DNA of 64,000 nt from Letharia columbiana (taxonomy: Eukaryota > Ascomycota > Lecanoromycetes > Lecanorales > Parmeliaceae): the NCBI RefSeq assembly GCF_014066305.1, contig NW_023501064.1, forward strand, positions 248,001 through 312,000, given 5' to 3'. The position numbers and the translations under genes are program-made. The notes under the pieces were generated by a model that saw only the letters and a list, made by a program, of their open reading frames with translations, searched no databases and was not told the DNA's origin. Shown here in pieces: positions 1 to 10,880 of the stretch (positions are counted from its first letter, which is position 1; each line of letters opens with the position of its first letter).

Positions 1-2274
1 GCATCACAATGTACAACGAGGACGAGATTGATTTCACGCGTACCATGCATGGAGTAATGAGAAACATTTCGCATTTCTGCTCCCGTGCCAAATCAAGGAC
101 ATGGGGAAAAGACGGGTGGCAGAAAATCGTTGTTTGTATAGTGTCAGATGGTCGTCGGAAAGTGCACCCAAGGACGCTGGACGCTCTTGCTGCAATGGGT
201 GTGTACCAAGATGGCATTGCGAAGAATTTGGTGAACCAGCGAGAGGTCACAGCTCACGTGTACGAGTACACCACCCAGGTCTCCCTAGATGCAGATCTCA
301 AGTTCAAGGGAGCCGAAAAAGGGATTGTACCTTGTCAGATGATATTCTGCCTCAAAGAGAAAAATCAGAAGAAACTCAATTCTCATCGGTGGTTCTTCAA
401 TGCTTTTGGGAGAGCATTAAGTCCAAATGTCTGCATCTTGCTCGACGTTGGGACTAAACCGGGAGAGAATTCCCTTTATCATCTTTGGAAGGCTTTCGAT
501 ACGGACTCCAACGTTGCAGGTGCATGTGGCGAGATCAAGGCAGCCAAAGGCAAAGGTTGGTTAGGATTGCTCAATCCTTTGGTTGCTTCACAAAACTTCG
601 AGTACAAAATGTCCAACATCCTCGACAAACCTCTTGAATCTGTGTTTGGTTATATCACTGTTCTTCCGGGAGCCTTGAGTGCGTATCGTTACTACGCACT
701 TCAGAATGATGCTACTGGCCATGGTCCATTGAGTCAGTATTTCAAAGGAGAAACGTTACATGGTCAAGACGCCGATGTCTTTACCGCGAACATGTATCTT
801 GCTGAAGATCGAATCCTCTGCTGGGAGTTGGTCGCGAAAAGAGATGAGCGGTGGGTACTGAAATATGTCAAGAGCGCAACGGGGGAGACAGATGTACCTG
901 GTAAGTGACCCGAATCCTTGCTTGAGGGCTGCACTGATACGGTCTCAATGCAGATGCTGTCCCGGAATTCATATCCCAGCGAAGAAGATGGCTGAACGGA
1001 GCCTTCTTTGCCGCGGTCTATTCGCTCGTGCATTTCAAGCAGATATGGCATACCGATCATTCCATTGCACGGAAAGTTTTGTTGCATATCGAGTTCGTCT
1101 ACCAGTTCGTCAGCTTGGCTTTCACCTTCTTTTCCCTCGTAAGTCGCAAATCTTCCTACTTTACCGAGGGATGGAGATTGACAGCCCTAGGCCAACTTCT
1201 ACCTAACCTTCTACTTCATTGCTGGATCACTCTCGGATCCGAAACTCGATCCCTTCGGCCACAATATCGGCATGTATATCTTCGTTATCCTTCGCTTCGC
1301 CTGTGTCCTTTTAATCTGCACTCAATTCATCCTATCAATGGGGAATCGACCTCAAGGGTCAGTATTATCCGTGTTCCAATTCATCTACATGGAAAGCGAC
1401 TAACCTCCCTCTCAGAGCCAAGAAAATGTACATGTCCAGTCTAGTCATATACTCGATAATCATGACCTACACCGTCTTCGCATCCATATACATCGTCGTT
1501 GTCCAACTCAAAAGTCCAACCACCTCGTTCCACCTTGGCAACAATATATTCACGAACTTAATCGTCTCGACCGGCTCAACCGTAGGCATATACTTCCTCA
1601 TGTCCTTCCTCTACCTCGACCCATGGCACATGTTCACCTCCAGCGCTCAATATTTTGCTCTCCTACCCTCGTACATCTGCACACTACAGGTATACGCCTT
1701 CTGCAACACGCACGACGTCAGCTGGGGTACCAAAGGCGACAACGTCATTCATATCGATCTCGGCGCAGCTGTGAGCGGCAAAGGCAACACGGTCGAGTTA
1801 GAAATGCCCAGTGAGCAGTTGGACATCGACTCCGGCTACGACGAAGCCCTGCGCAATCTCCGGGACAGACTCGAGGTCCCCAAGGACGGCGTCAGCGAAG
1901 CCACTCAGCAAGAGGATTACTATCGCGCCGTCCGCACATACATGGTCGTCGTGTGGATGATCTCGAACGCTATACTCGCCATGGCCGTCAGCGAAGCCTA
2001 TAACAGCACGCACATCACCAATAATTTCTATCTCAAATTCATTCTGTGGAGTGTGGCTTGCGTGGCGCTATTTAGAGCGTTGGGCAGTAGTGCCTTCCGC
2101 ATCATCAATGTTGTGCACATGATAGCAGAGGGTAGGATGAAGATAAGTTTAAAGGGTGGGCACCTCAAGGTGCCAGACTGGGTTAGTGACACAGGGAGCA
2201 AGGTCAGCAGCAAATTCAGCTTTTTCGGCCATAGCAGTTTAGGGAGTAGTATTGGGAAAAGTTCGAAAGGGTAG
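1..2274 (+). CDS. Chitin synthase, class III-like, 5'-truncated by window edge
   Basis: Family-2 glycosyltransferase that makes chitin from UDP-GlcNAc at the plasma membrane. The frame is already open at base 3 (ITMYNEDE, the usual start of the catalytic core), so the N-terminal part lies outside the window. Exons 3-900, 954-1140, 1193-1357 and 1416-2274; the introns (53, 52, 58 bp) are GT-AG, and removing them restores the family sequence. Visible motifs are [21 protein letters not shown] and [16 protein letters not shown], the chitin synthase signature needed for catalysis. The C-terminal half has several membrane segments (for example around [14 protein letters not shown] and [15 protein letters not shown]). 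The wording after QRRRW ([40 protein letters not shown]) resembles class III (chsB/chsG) more than class I or II; the class is my inference from memory of the family. No frame damage is seen. Confidence 0.93.
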
Positions 2275-2657
2275 AAGTCTTTTTCTGGTGCTTGAAAAGT
2301 AAGCAGAGAAGGGGAGTCTTGTTCATGAGATGATATTTGGGCGTCATCTGCTGGGATTTGAGGTTGCATAGAACGGCGTGGTTCTGACTAGGATCTGCCA
2401 GAACATGGTCAATGTTCGATTTGTGTTTCTAGATTCATTGCCAGTGCATATTGCATCATACCAAATACTTTCACTCTGTCCGCAGGGTGTACCTGACGTT
2501 GAGAGTGTATTCCAAGAGTATCTCAAGAGACTGCTGTAATTCAACTGGAAGTGCAATTATGTGACTGCTGTATGGGGTATCTAATTTCTAAACAAAGGAC
2601 ATTCGTTACCAAACACCCTTGGTCTAAGATGGAAAATCATTTCGCTGAACAGAATAG
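2275..2657. other. Intergenic, convergent 3' ends
   Basis: The 383 bp between the convergent stops of the chitin synthase gene and the HOS3-like gene. Nothing beyond presumed 3' UTRs is visible. Confidence 0.5.
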
Positions 2658-5600
2658 TCAAGGCATTCGAAATTGTGGAGTGTCAGGAACGTCCCAGATA
2701 GAGCCAGAAGACAGCGACTCCTCTTTCGTGTCAGTCTCTGCCGCAGATCCAGAAGTCACCGATGATTGGCTCTGAGCTGGAAGAACAGACTGCGGACCTA
2801 AACTTGGCGTCTGAGGCAGAACCGAGTCCTTTTGATCATTACTATCTCGCATCATAGCTTGATCAATGGTTGCGTTGGTACTAGCCGGTCTGCCAAAGGA
2901 AATGGACGACGTAGAGGTGAAGACGGGAAGGTCCTGCCTGGTTCGTTTCGCCGTCATTGGCGTACTTGGTGCTGCGAAACTGGGGGCCGAAGTCGATGGA
3001 GCCGGCTGAGGTGCAGCTATGGAGGTCTCCATTCCTTTGCTTGGCGTATAGGCGGTGAATGGCCCGGATTCTAACATGTCTGAGGCAAATGCGGAGACAG
3101 TAGAAGAGGGTGGAGCAGCAAAAGATGTATTTGGAGGATGAAAAGATTCACGAGCAGCCGGCCCCAGCTCTGGTAGGATTGGTGCTGGTGCTGGCGGAGG
3201 CATTCCTGGAGTAGGGCCTGTGCAAGGAGCTGGTTGAGGGAGCTGTCGAGGCGTGAGCGGCTCCTCAGCAATCATCGCTGGTGCGACTTTCACCGCCTTG
3301 GATTTTGCCTTGGTGGGGGAAGCAGCCTTTGCAGTTTTAGCGGTCGTGGATTTGGGCCGCCCGCGTGGAGCAGGTTTCGACATCGTCTGCCTGGCTTCGT
3401 ATTCTTCCTTCGGTGGAACATTCAGTTTGATCCTCATCTGTGTCATTCCAGAAACCAGCTGGTCAACATCCCTGTTCTTCAATTCCTCATTCTCTGATAA
3501 TGGGACTTTGTCCATCTCGTGCGAGGGCTGTGTCGGAGCTGGTTGGCCGACACTCTTTGGCGCAACGGAGCTTGCAGGTTGTTTTCTAATGGCTTTAGAT
3601 TTTCCGATTTCTGGACGAGGAATCGCAGGGGCTTTCGCCTTTTTCACCACAAGTGGCTCCCGTCGTGGTTGGCTATCAGTTGCAGAACCGAGACTGAAAT
3701 CTGAGCCTTTCTCGGCGTGCATTGAACCAGCGCTGGACGTCACGCTTGAGCGTCTTCTCACATGCTGCACAGGTTGTGCCGCGCTAGCATGCCCTGCAAT
3801 CGGAGGTTCGATGTTCCGAGCCAGTAATGAGACATCCGCAATGGTTTTGCGGCGGTTTGCCCTAGACATAGGCTTCGGTTGCTCATCGTCTGACGTATAT
3901 TGCGGTGGCTTGACCTTTCGATCCCGAAGCTGCATTCGCTTAAGATCATTGACAGGGCCACCCACAGGCAACCCCACACTCGACTGACGATCTCGTCGGG
4001 CTCGAGTTGCTTCGGCATTCAGATCTTCGGGCTTGCAGCTCCTGGTCTCACGATCAGATGGCACCAATAACTTACTTAGCTCATGCGCAGCTGTAGCCCA
4101 ATCTACCGCGGGTGGCGGAGGGCTTGGTCCCCGAGACACAGGAGACGCTGTCCGATAATTATGTGCGCCATTGCCGGAGAAAGATCGCCGGCCTTGAATG
4201 GGATAAACGATCTTGGCCGTATATGACTGAGTGGCTGAAGTGTAAGTTGGTCGCGAATCGTTTCGCTGCTTCTTAGGAGCTGCTGTGGGCTGTGGAGGGT
4301 TGATCAAAGTCTCTATTTCTTCCAACTGGGGAGGGGACCACCATGTAGTATCGAGAGCTTCAATCGATTGTCTTGGCACATCCTCAAGGTTTTGTAGAGG
4401 ATCACCATCAGTATCCGGTTTCCCCAATCTCCAACCCATCTCATGGCCTAGCCCATTGCTTATATTCCGCTGCCTTACCGGGTTCGTAGCGGCAGTCAGC
4501 CCACTGACGTGGCTCAAGACGCCGCTCATGAGGGCTCGGTCACTGTAGCCGCCTTCAAGTACACTGATCACGCGACCATCGACTCCCAGGCCTTCTTCTT
4601 CTGCCATCATGACGACGTCGCGGGTGAAACGGGCATAAAAATCTGTAGGAACGTTGGCCTGATGTCTCTGCATACCTTGGGTTTCCCATTCACTTGCATC
4701 GAACCCTGCTGAGAGGAATATAGCGGCTTTGGGCTTTGGATGGGTTGGCGCTTGACGAATGCGATCCGAATGCAATCGGAGGAAGTCTCTAGCTTTTAAG
4801 AGAACGACTGAGTAGCGGTCCTGGTACAGTTTCCAGAATTCGGCATCGGTCTTCCATGATTGTAAATGGATGTTCCATATTGTCTGTCCATGGGCGTTTT
4901 CGATGCATAAGCTTGCATTACGAACCTTTTCTTCGTCACCCATCTCGCATGGGTATGAATTGATATCGTGTAGACTGAAATAGCCGATAGCTGTCTTCTT
5001 TGATATGGGGGTGTTCTTTGGTAATGAAGAAAGCCTTGCGTTATGGGCCCATGTGATAGATTGGGATCCGTCACCATGATGCAGATCAAAATCGATGATG
5101 GCTGCGTGGGTCAGTCCATGAGTCAAGGCAGCATGGCCTATTCCTACGTGAACGTTGTTGAGCCAACAAAAACCCGATGGCATGTCACCAGAGCAGTGAT
5201 GCCCGGGTGGTCGAATGCAAACAAATGCTCGCCTCGCTCCCTGTTCCTTGAAGACCGCATCAACACCCTCGCAGACACCTCCCAGAGCGCCTTCTAAGGC
5301 GTTCAAAGACCCTGAGCAAAGGTATAAGTCTCCTTCGTGCAGTTTCGACTGCTCATCTTGGGAAGCACCGTTTGTCTGGGCGTTTGTATTCGATCTCGTG
5401 AGCTCTTTTTCACCAAGTGCTAATTTCGACTCTGCCGCATCGCACATGGCACTGAGTTCGGTCATCCACTTTGTCCCGTGGATAGCTGTGGTGGCAGGAG
5501 ATCTCAGTGACATTCTTCGAGAAGTCTTCCGTATCTGAAATGGTCCGGCGGGGAGGGAAGATGGATGTATCTTTGGATGCGGGGCAGCATGACCCTCTGC

Positions 5601-6134
5601 ATGTCGTCCGCCAAGACGAACATATGCCGTAGCTAGCCCCAGGATAGAGGCATGTATACGCTCAGGACGCTCTACTATAGTGCTGAGAGTTGCCCTTGAG
5701 GTCCTTGGTCTTGAGTAACGGTGACCGTAGCAGTCATCTTGAAGGATCACCACGGTTTGGGCTTCCTGTACAGCGCCGAATCCGTCATCATGCATCTGCA
5801 GCTCCTTCTTGAAGTATTCGTGAGCGATAGAAGCCGCTGTAGGTGCTAATTGGGAGATTTTCTCCGCCGGTGGGGAAATATTTGATCTAGCACCCATGGT
5901 TGTGCTGCTGGGCGAAGCAGCTAGTGTTGAAGAGGTTCGGCGGAAGGCTGGTGATCGCGGCGAGGTCCTTCCGCCGGTGCCTTGCAAAGAGCCCAATGAT
6001 GTCCGTTTGCGCAATGTAGGTGTTGTAGGTCGTTCGTTGCCGCCAAGTGAGCCTGAGCTCGGGACCCTCCGAAGGGGGGTTTTCCTGGAATGAATTGGGC
6101 CAGGAGTGGTTGCGTGGACTTCATGTGCTGCCAT
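2658..6134 (-). CDS. Histone deacetylase, HOS3/HosB type
   Basis: Class II-like Zn-dependent deacetylase of histones or other lysine-acetylated proteins. It is a single uninterrupted exon of 1158 residues. The catalytic domain spans roughly residues 125-580: RPPGHH at 308-313, the metal site DFDLHHGDG at 348-356, and a GGY tyrosine motif (VLEGGYSD) near 560. A basic Ser/Thr/Pro/Arg-rich stretch of about 100 residues precedes it. More than 500 residues of low-complexity, charged, probably disordered sequence follow, with KxK-rich patches such as RGRPKSTTAKTAKAA. Yeast Hos3 is about 700 residues, so the tail is long, which is common in filamentous fungi. The start is the first ATG of the frame; the enzyme family is clear and the biological target is not. 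Confidence 0.92.
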   Translation of the reverse strand: MAAHEVHATTPGPIHSRKTPLRRVPSSGSLGGNERPTTPTLRKRTSLGSLQGTGGRTSPRSPAFRRTSSTLAASPSSTTMGARSNISPPAEKISQLAPTAASIAHEYFKKELQMHDDGFGAVQEAQTVVILQDDCYGHRYSRPRTSRATLSTIVERPERIHASILGLATAYVRLGGRHAEGHAAPHPKIHPSSLPAGPFQIRKTSRRMSLRSPATTAIHGTKWMTELSAMCDAAESKLALGEKELTRSNTNAQTNGASQDEQSKLHEGDLYLCSGSLNALEGALGGVCEGVDAVFKEQGARRAFVCIRPPGHHCSGDMPSGFCWLNNVHVGIGHAALTHGLTHAAIIDFDLHHGDGSQSITWAHNARLSSLPKNTPISKKTAIGYFSLHDINSYPCEMGDEEKVRNASLCIENAHGQTIWNIHLQSWKTDAEFWKLYQDRYSVVLLKARDFLRLHSDRIRQAPTHPKPKAAIFLSAGFDASEWETQGMQRHQANVPTDFYARFTRDVVMMAEEEGLGVDGRVISVLEGGYSDRALMSGVLSHVSGLTAATNPVRQRNISNGLGHEMGWRLGKPDTDGDPLQNLEDVPRQSIEALDTTWWSPPQLEEIETLINPPQPTAAPKKQRNDSRPTYTSATQSYTAKIVYPIQGRRSFSGNGAHNYRTASPVSRGPSPPPPAVDWATAAHELSKLLVPSDRETRSCKPEDLNAEATRARRDRQSSVGLPVGGPVNDLKRMQLRDRKVKPPQYTSDDEQPKPMSRANRRKTIADVSLLARNIEPPIAGHASAAQPVQHVRRRSSVTSSAGSMHAEKGSDFSLGSATDSQPRREPLVVKKAKAPAIPRPEIGKSKAIRKQPASSVAPKSVGQPAPTQPSHEMDKVPLSENEELKNRDVDQLVSGMTQMRIKLNVPPKEEYEARQTMSKPAPRGRPKSTTAKTAKAASPTKAKSKAVKVAPAMIAEEPLTPRQLPQPAPCTGPTPGMPPPAPAPILPELGPAARESFHPPNTSFAAPPSSTVSAFASDMLESGPFTAYTPSKGMETSIAAPQPAPSTSAPSFAAPSTPMTAKRTRQDLPVFTSTSSISFGRPASTNATIDQAMMRDSNDQKDSVLPQTPSLGPQSVLPAQSQSSVTSGSAAETDTKEESLSSGSIWDVPDTPQFRMP

Positions 6135-7613
6135 AGGTGAAGCGATAGGAGATCAAGGTGGTAAAGCTGTTGCGGCTGCTGTAGAAATTGAAAGGTGATT
6201 CAGAGCGTCTGATAGCGTGGCATTTGTTGTTGACTGAGACATGACCGGCTTTCTGGAATGTCCTAACTGTTTGTCTTCAAATGCGCTACAATAGTGACAA
6301 TGCAATATGAAACTGCGGATAAGCGCGTTTCGTGTTTTTGGCGCGTAGGCCTCGCATTGAACCGCATTTCCACTGTTCCAGCCCCACCTCTTCTATACAG
6401 TACGGAGGAGAAGCGGGACGGGTTTTGCTAACCGTTACGACTAGACCAAAAGGTGATCACTAGTAGTCCGTCACTAAACAGTAACTTATACTAGTTGTAG
6501 GCTTGAAAGCGTACGACCGCTTTCCCACACACATCTGGAGGTCGTCCTGGACGCCAAGACTCCCGCGCCAAGATCTCGGTTGACGCCCTGCCATGAAGGG
6601 TTCCCTGGACAATACACAAAACGTTTAGATCTGCATCGGAATTGCGCTTGAATTGAGTCCAGTTTGGGGCTCATTGCCCCTATCAGGTCCAATGGAAGTC
6701 CTTGTATTTCAACCTATGCGCTTCTCAGAATCAATTCTAGGGTCCCGAGCTACAGGGTCGCCTTCCGAAAGCAGGGTTAGGGCTCCACTAGCGCTGTCCA
6801 GGACTTTCGGTGCCGACCTCCATACAACATTTCAGCTGAGAGCTGTACAATATCATCATACTCCGTGCCATTCTGCATTAGATGGTGAACGCCACTTTGT
6901 CCTCGTTGTGTTCCGGTCACATCCACTGTATCCTGCCTTTTCCTTTCCTTGACCTTCGGCGGTAAAGCCTCCGTATGATCTAGTTGAGAGCCCAAGTCAG
7001 CCATCTAAAAGGTTTAATAGACAAATTTGAGTGTCTTCCGCCAGAGATTCTTGCGTTTCGGCGTCAGGTTTCAATCATTGGCTGAGGCTTGAATCTTGTT
7101 GCCTATGGAGAACTCAACCGCCGGAAATGAATGTACAGCTTCATTCATCCTTCGAGTCTGTTAGTGTTTACGTGAAAACGAGCTGCCTACGATCTCGTCT
7201 TTGAATTTCGAAAGTGCTCGTGTAGCTTTGCTATCACCTCGTCAAGCCTTTAATAACTAGAGTACAAGCCAGCGATGTCAGAAAATGTTGGTCGTCAAGA
7301 ATGTCTCGAGTATATAGGACAATTCCCTTGCAATCCCGATTTCAATTTTTCACCCACATGCACTTACTAGCACCAACACAAAGGTATTTCTACGCAGACT
7401 ACCATCTCGAGCTGCCCAATACAAGAAGCTTCTCTAATATCAACGCCCCCACTTTCCATGTACGTATTCTCGGATCTTTTCCTGCCTATCCACTACCACA
7501 TTTTTAACAATAAGACAAACTCGGAAGCCATATATCTGTTCTTCTTTTCCAGCCCTTGTTTTCTTGCTCTCGAGGAAGCAATGCTGACACATGAATCTCT
7601 ATCAGCCACAACA
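6135..7613. promoter_or_regulatory. Divergent promoter region of HOS3-like and secreted-protein genes
   Basis: About 1.5 kb with no supportable gene, lying between two divergently transcribed genes. A TATATA box at 7311-7316 followed by pyrimidine-rich sequence fits the promoter and long leader of the secreted-protein gene. An upstream in-frame ATG at 7458 would add a hydrophobic extension but destroys the obvious signal peptide start, so I treat 7458-7613 as leader. Confidence 0.4.
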
Positions 7614-8015
7614 ATGCAATTCTCACTCCTTGGACTCTTGGCCTCTGCCGCCGTCGTGTCTGCTGTACCAGCGCCAGACCAATACTACAGTGGGAACCTA
7701 CTCAAGAGACAGATCTCCACTTGTGAGGCAAACACTATCTACTGCAACAGCTCCGATACTTTCTCCCTTTGCGCGCCCGGACCAAACGGCAACCAAGAGG
7801 TCTTCTTCGGCTCCGTCGCCGATGGCACATACTGTGACGAGTCAGAGAACAAGATTCGAGCCAACAACTACGGTGACTGTTCGCCTGACGGGCAACTTTT
7901 CTGCGATATCAGCGGAACCGCGTTCTATGAGTGTGACCAAGGAGGGTTGATTTACTTTGGGCCTGTGGCTGCTGGGACAACTTGCGTGGATGGGACTATC
8001 GTTGCCACGAACTAG
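7614..8015 (+). CDS. Small secreted cysteine-rich protein with duplicated 4-Cys (CBM19-like) repeat
   Basis: 133 residues starting MQFSLLGLLASAAVVSAVP, a clear signal peptide. A Lys-Arg (LLKR) Kex2-type processing site follows, then a mature part with exactly eight cysteines. They form two similar four-cysteine units: C-x6-C-x8-C-x20-C and C-x7-C-x9-C-x16-C, each closing with a Gly-Thr-x-Cys turn (DGTYC, AGTTC). The pattern CxxDG..C....(F/Y)xxC.(Q/N)G..GT.C resembles chitin-binding family 19 modules of fungal chitinases, so cell-wall or chitin binding is a reasonable guess. I chose this ATG, not the in-frame one at 7458, because it gives the signal peptide and lies in an ACAATG context. No enzyme domain is present. 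It could be an effector-like or wall-associated protein; the sequence does not decide. Confidence 0.82.
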   Translation: MQFSLLGLLASAAVVSAVPAPDQYYSGNLLKRQISTCEANTIYCNSSDTFSLCAPGPNGNQEVFFGSVADGTYCDESENKIRANNYGDCSPDGQLFCDISGTAFYECDQGGLIYFGPVAAGTTCVDGTIVATN

Positions 8016-8712
8016 GAAGTCTCGGGGGAATGCATGAGTTGTTTGAAGTTCTGCTTCCAAATTGAGGGTGGACCGGCTCTGGATGCCTGGTAGGGATATC
8101 ACGCGATGAATCATTGGACGGTCTCGACTTCCTGTCAGCCGTAAGTATACCGACCGAGGCTACTTCAATGCAGCCTTCATCTATCAAAATAAACCACTCG
8201 TAGTAATCAACAATGTCCCAGTCCAACTCGCGACAGAACATCATACTCCTCTTGCGAAGCACCCCAACAACATAGGAAATAATTTTGATGCAAAGCATTC
8301 TGTTGCCGAGCCTAATTTGGAAGCCGTTCTACAAATTTGGCAATAGAATACCTCGTAGTAAATCCCTCTGTTGCAAAATCCTTCTATTGCAAAGTGACAG
8401 GTATTTAGATGTTCTACCCGTAGAATAGAAACAGCCAGGCCGTTTTTACCGACGGCGCTGACGGCCACCTTCCATCCTTTCCCTCTTCCCTATTCACATT
8501 TAGAGGAAGTCCTTTCAGTGCCGTAGAAGATCCTGTATTCTGCGGAGTCGAAGAAGAAGAAGTACGCTCACGGCATGATCACACTCAGCAGAACGAAACA
8601 CGTCAGAAGCACAGACTCTCAAGCCCGTCCATAGCAGCAACGGTTTGAATCGTCCGCACTAGGTTTGCATGCTCCTGTAAATGACATTGTTGTTTTTCTC
8701 CCCATGCGAGCC
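8016..8712. other. Intergenic / promoter of the TGT gene
   Basis: About 0.7 kb without a credible coding segment. It contains short direct repetition around 8350-8400 (two copies of a TCTGTTGCAAAATCC / TCTATTGCAAAGTGA-like string) and then the leader of the downstream gene. Confidence 0.4.
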
Positions 8713-10377
8713 ATGTCCACATACTCGAAATCACCGGCGCTCGGATTTGAAATCATTGCCAAATGCTCCGTCAGTCAAGCATCTCTTCCATTCAACAATT
8801 CCCTTGCAAAAAAAACTTTACCCTGTGTCCACTGTTCGAACGCTGACCATCCATGTTCTGACGAAAGACCACCAAAGCCCGCGCTTCGGTCCTCACGCTT
8901 CCCCATGGCCCCGTACTGCTCCCTATGTTCATGCCAGTTGCTACCCAAGCCTCGCTCAAGGGCCTGACTCCTAAACAATTGGCTCAGACTGGATGTAACC
9001 TCTGTCTCAATAATACATACCATCTGGGACTCAAGCCAGGACAGGAAACGCTCGAAAAGATTGGAGGAGCACATGTTCTGCAAGGATGGAATGGCAACAT
9101 CCTAACGGACAGCGGTGGGTGAGTTTTGATTCTTAATCCATACTTTGAAAGACCATGTTTTCTCCTTTGATAGATCGACCGCGCTTTCTGACCTAATTGA
9201 TCTCATGATAGATTCCAAATGGTGAGCCTACTGAAGCTCGCCAAGGTCACGGAAGAGGGTGTACGCTTTCTAAGTCCGCATGATGGAACCCCAATGTAAG
9301 GAGTATATCAGAATCTTCTGCATCGTCCCTTGAGTGACAGCCCCAAGGTTACTGACTCCCGAACATTCAATCTCCCTCCAAAACACCATAGGCTCAGACA
9401 TCATAATGCAACTCGACGACGTCATAGCGACCACATCTCCAGACGCGGAGAGGATGAGAGAAGCAATGGAGCGGTCTATCAGATGGCTAGACCGCTGCAT
9501 AGCAGCTCACAAGAAGCCCGAGACCCAGAATCTATTCTGCATCGTTCAAGGGGGTTTGGATCTTGAGATGAGGAAAGTGTGTTGTGAGGAGATGGCAAGG
9601 AGAGGTACGCCTGGTGTAGCTATAGGTGGACTATCCGGCGGGGAGGACAAAGTTTCTTACTGCCAGGTGTACGGCCGATCGAGAATCTACGGTGTCGGAA
9701 ACGAGCTGAACGTGAGAAACCCAGTGTGAACGCCTGCACAAACTGGCTCCCTCCGAACAAGCCTCGCTACGTGATGGGCGTCGGCTACCCCGAAGACCTC
9801 CTCGTCTCCGTCGCCCTCGGAGCGGACATGTTCGACTGTGTCTGGCCCACGAGAACCGCCGTACGTATCCCCCCACCCCCCCCGACCCTCGACCTACTGA
9901 CGTCCGACCCCGCCAGCGCTTCGGCAACGCCATAGTCTCAACCGGCACCCTCAACCTCCGCCATGCATCTTTCGCCAACGACTTCGCCACGATAGAAGCG
10001 GACTGCACATGCCCATGCTGCCGGCCAGAAGAAGAGGGCGGTCTCGGCGTCACGCGCGCCTACGTCCATCACGTCGCCTCCAAGGAGACGGCCGGTGCTC
10101 ATCTGTGCGTTGCCACCTAAACCCCCTCGACGGCATCTTCTTCGGTCGGAAACCGCACGCGCACGGGCAGCTGACCTTGTTCCTGCGTAGACTGACCATG
10201 CACAATGTGCATCACGTGCTCTCCTTGATGGGCAAAGTGCGAGCGGCCATCGTCGCGGACCGATATCCGGACTTCCTGCGTTCTTATTTCCGCAAGGCGT
10301 ATGGGGGCGACGTGACAAGAGTGCCAATGTGGGCGGTGACGGCGTTGGGCGAGGTCGGCGTCGATCTTCTCACATAG
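8713..10377 (+). CDS. Queuine tRNA-ribosyltransferase catalytic subunit (TGT/QTRT1)
   Basis: Exchanges guanine-34 for queuine in GUN-anticodon tRNAs. Seven exons close the frame to 407 residues, the usual eukaryotic length: 8713-8769, 8868-9118, 9212-9295, 9348-9668, 9725-9860, 9917-10104 and 10191-10377; all six introns (98, 93, 52, 56, 56, 86 bp) are GT-AG. Family landmarks appear in order: [26 protein letters not shown] (substrate pocket), [47 protein letters not shown], and [17 protein letters not shown] with the Asp nucleophile. The Zn site is CTCPCC plus the histidines of AYVHHV. Two further ATGs lie in frame upstream (8665, 8704); 8713 matches the family N-terminus. Fungi such as yeast lack queuosine, but many filamentous ascomycetes retain this enzyme and use salvaged queuine. 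Confidence 0.93.
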
Positions 10378-10880
10378 CGACGATCAGGCAGCATGCTCAG
10401 AGGAATCCGGCCAATCCGATTGCTCGAAGACTTGAACGGACGGTACCCGTGATGCAAAGTGGAGGTTGCTTTATGAAGTCACATGTTTGGCTGAAAAGAT
10501 AACGATGGTCCCTGCCCAAGCATATTTCTACAGAACAAGAGACCCATCAATTACGATCCACGAGCAATGCATTTTCCGGGTATCTACCAATCCCTTGTCT
10601 AAAACCACACCCGAAGAAGATACAATTTCTCAGACCACGTTGCCCTTCCCTAGACTCACCGCGAAGGAAAATGCAATCTCCCCACACACCGAACATATGC
10701 CCTTCCCTAGATTCGCCGCGAAGTGAAATGCAATGTCCCCAGCAGGTGGGTGCCCTTTCTCAAACCCCAAGTCGTCTCAGTCCCAAAGCACAATGTCCCA
10801 AGCAATTTGATCCCAATCCCAGAGTAAAATTTCCTCAACCAATCTGTACCTCTCCTTTGTCCACCATCGTCCCTTATCGT
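10378..10880. other. Intergenic, convergent 3' ends
   Basis: About 0.5 kb between the convergent TGT and dsRBD genes. It holds a weak imperfect repetition of CCCTTCCCTAGA(C/T)TC-type strings (about 10641-10725) and no gene. Confidence 0.4.

Noticed and set aside
1028..1444. 138-codon plus-strand ORF inside the chitin synthase gene
   Set aside because: It is the chitin synthase exon read through intron 2 and then out of frame; the spliced model explains the region.
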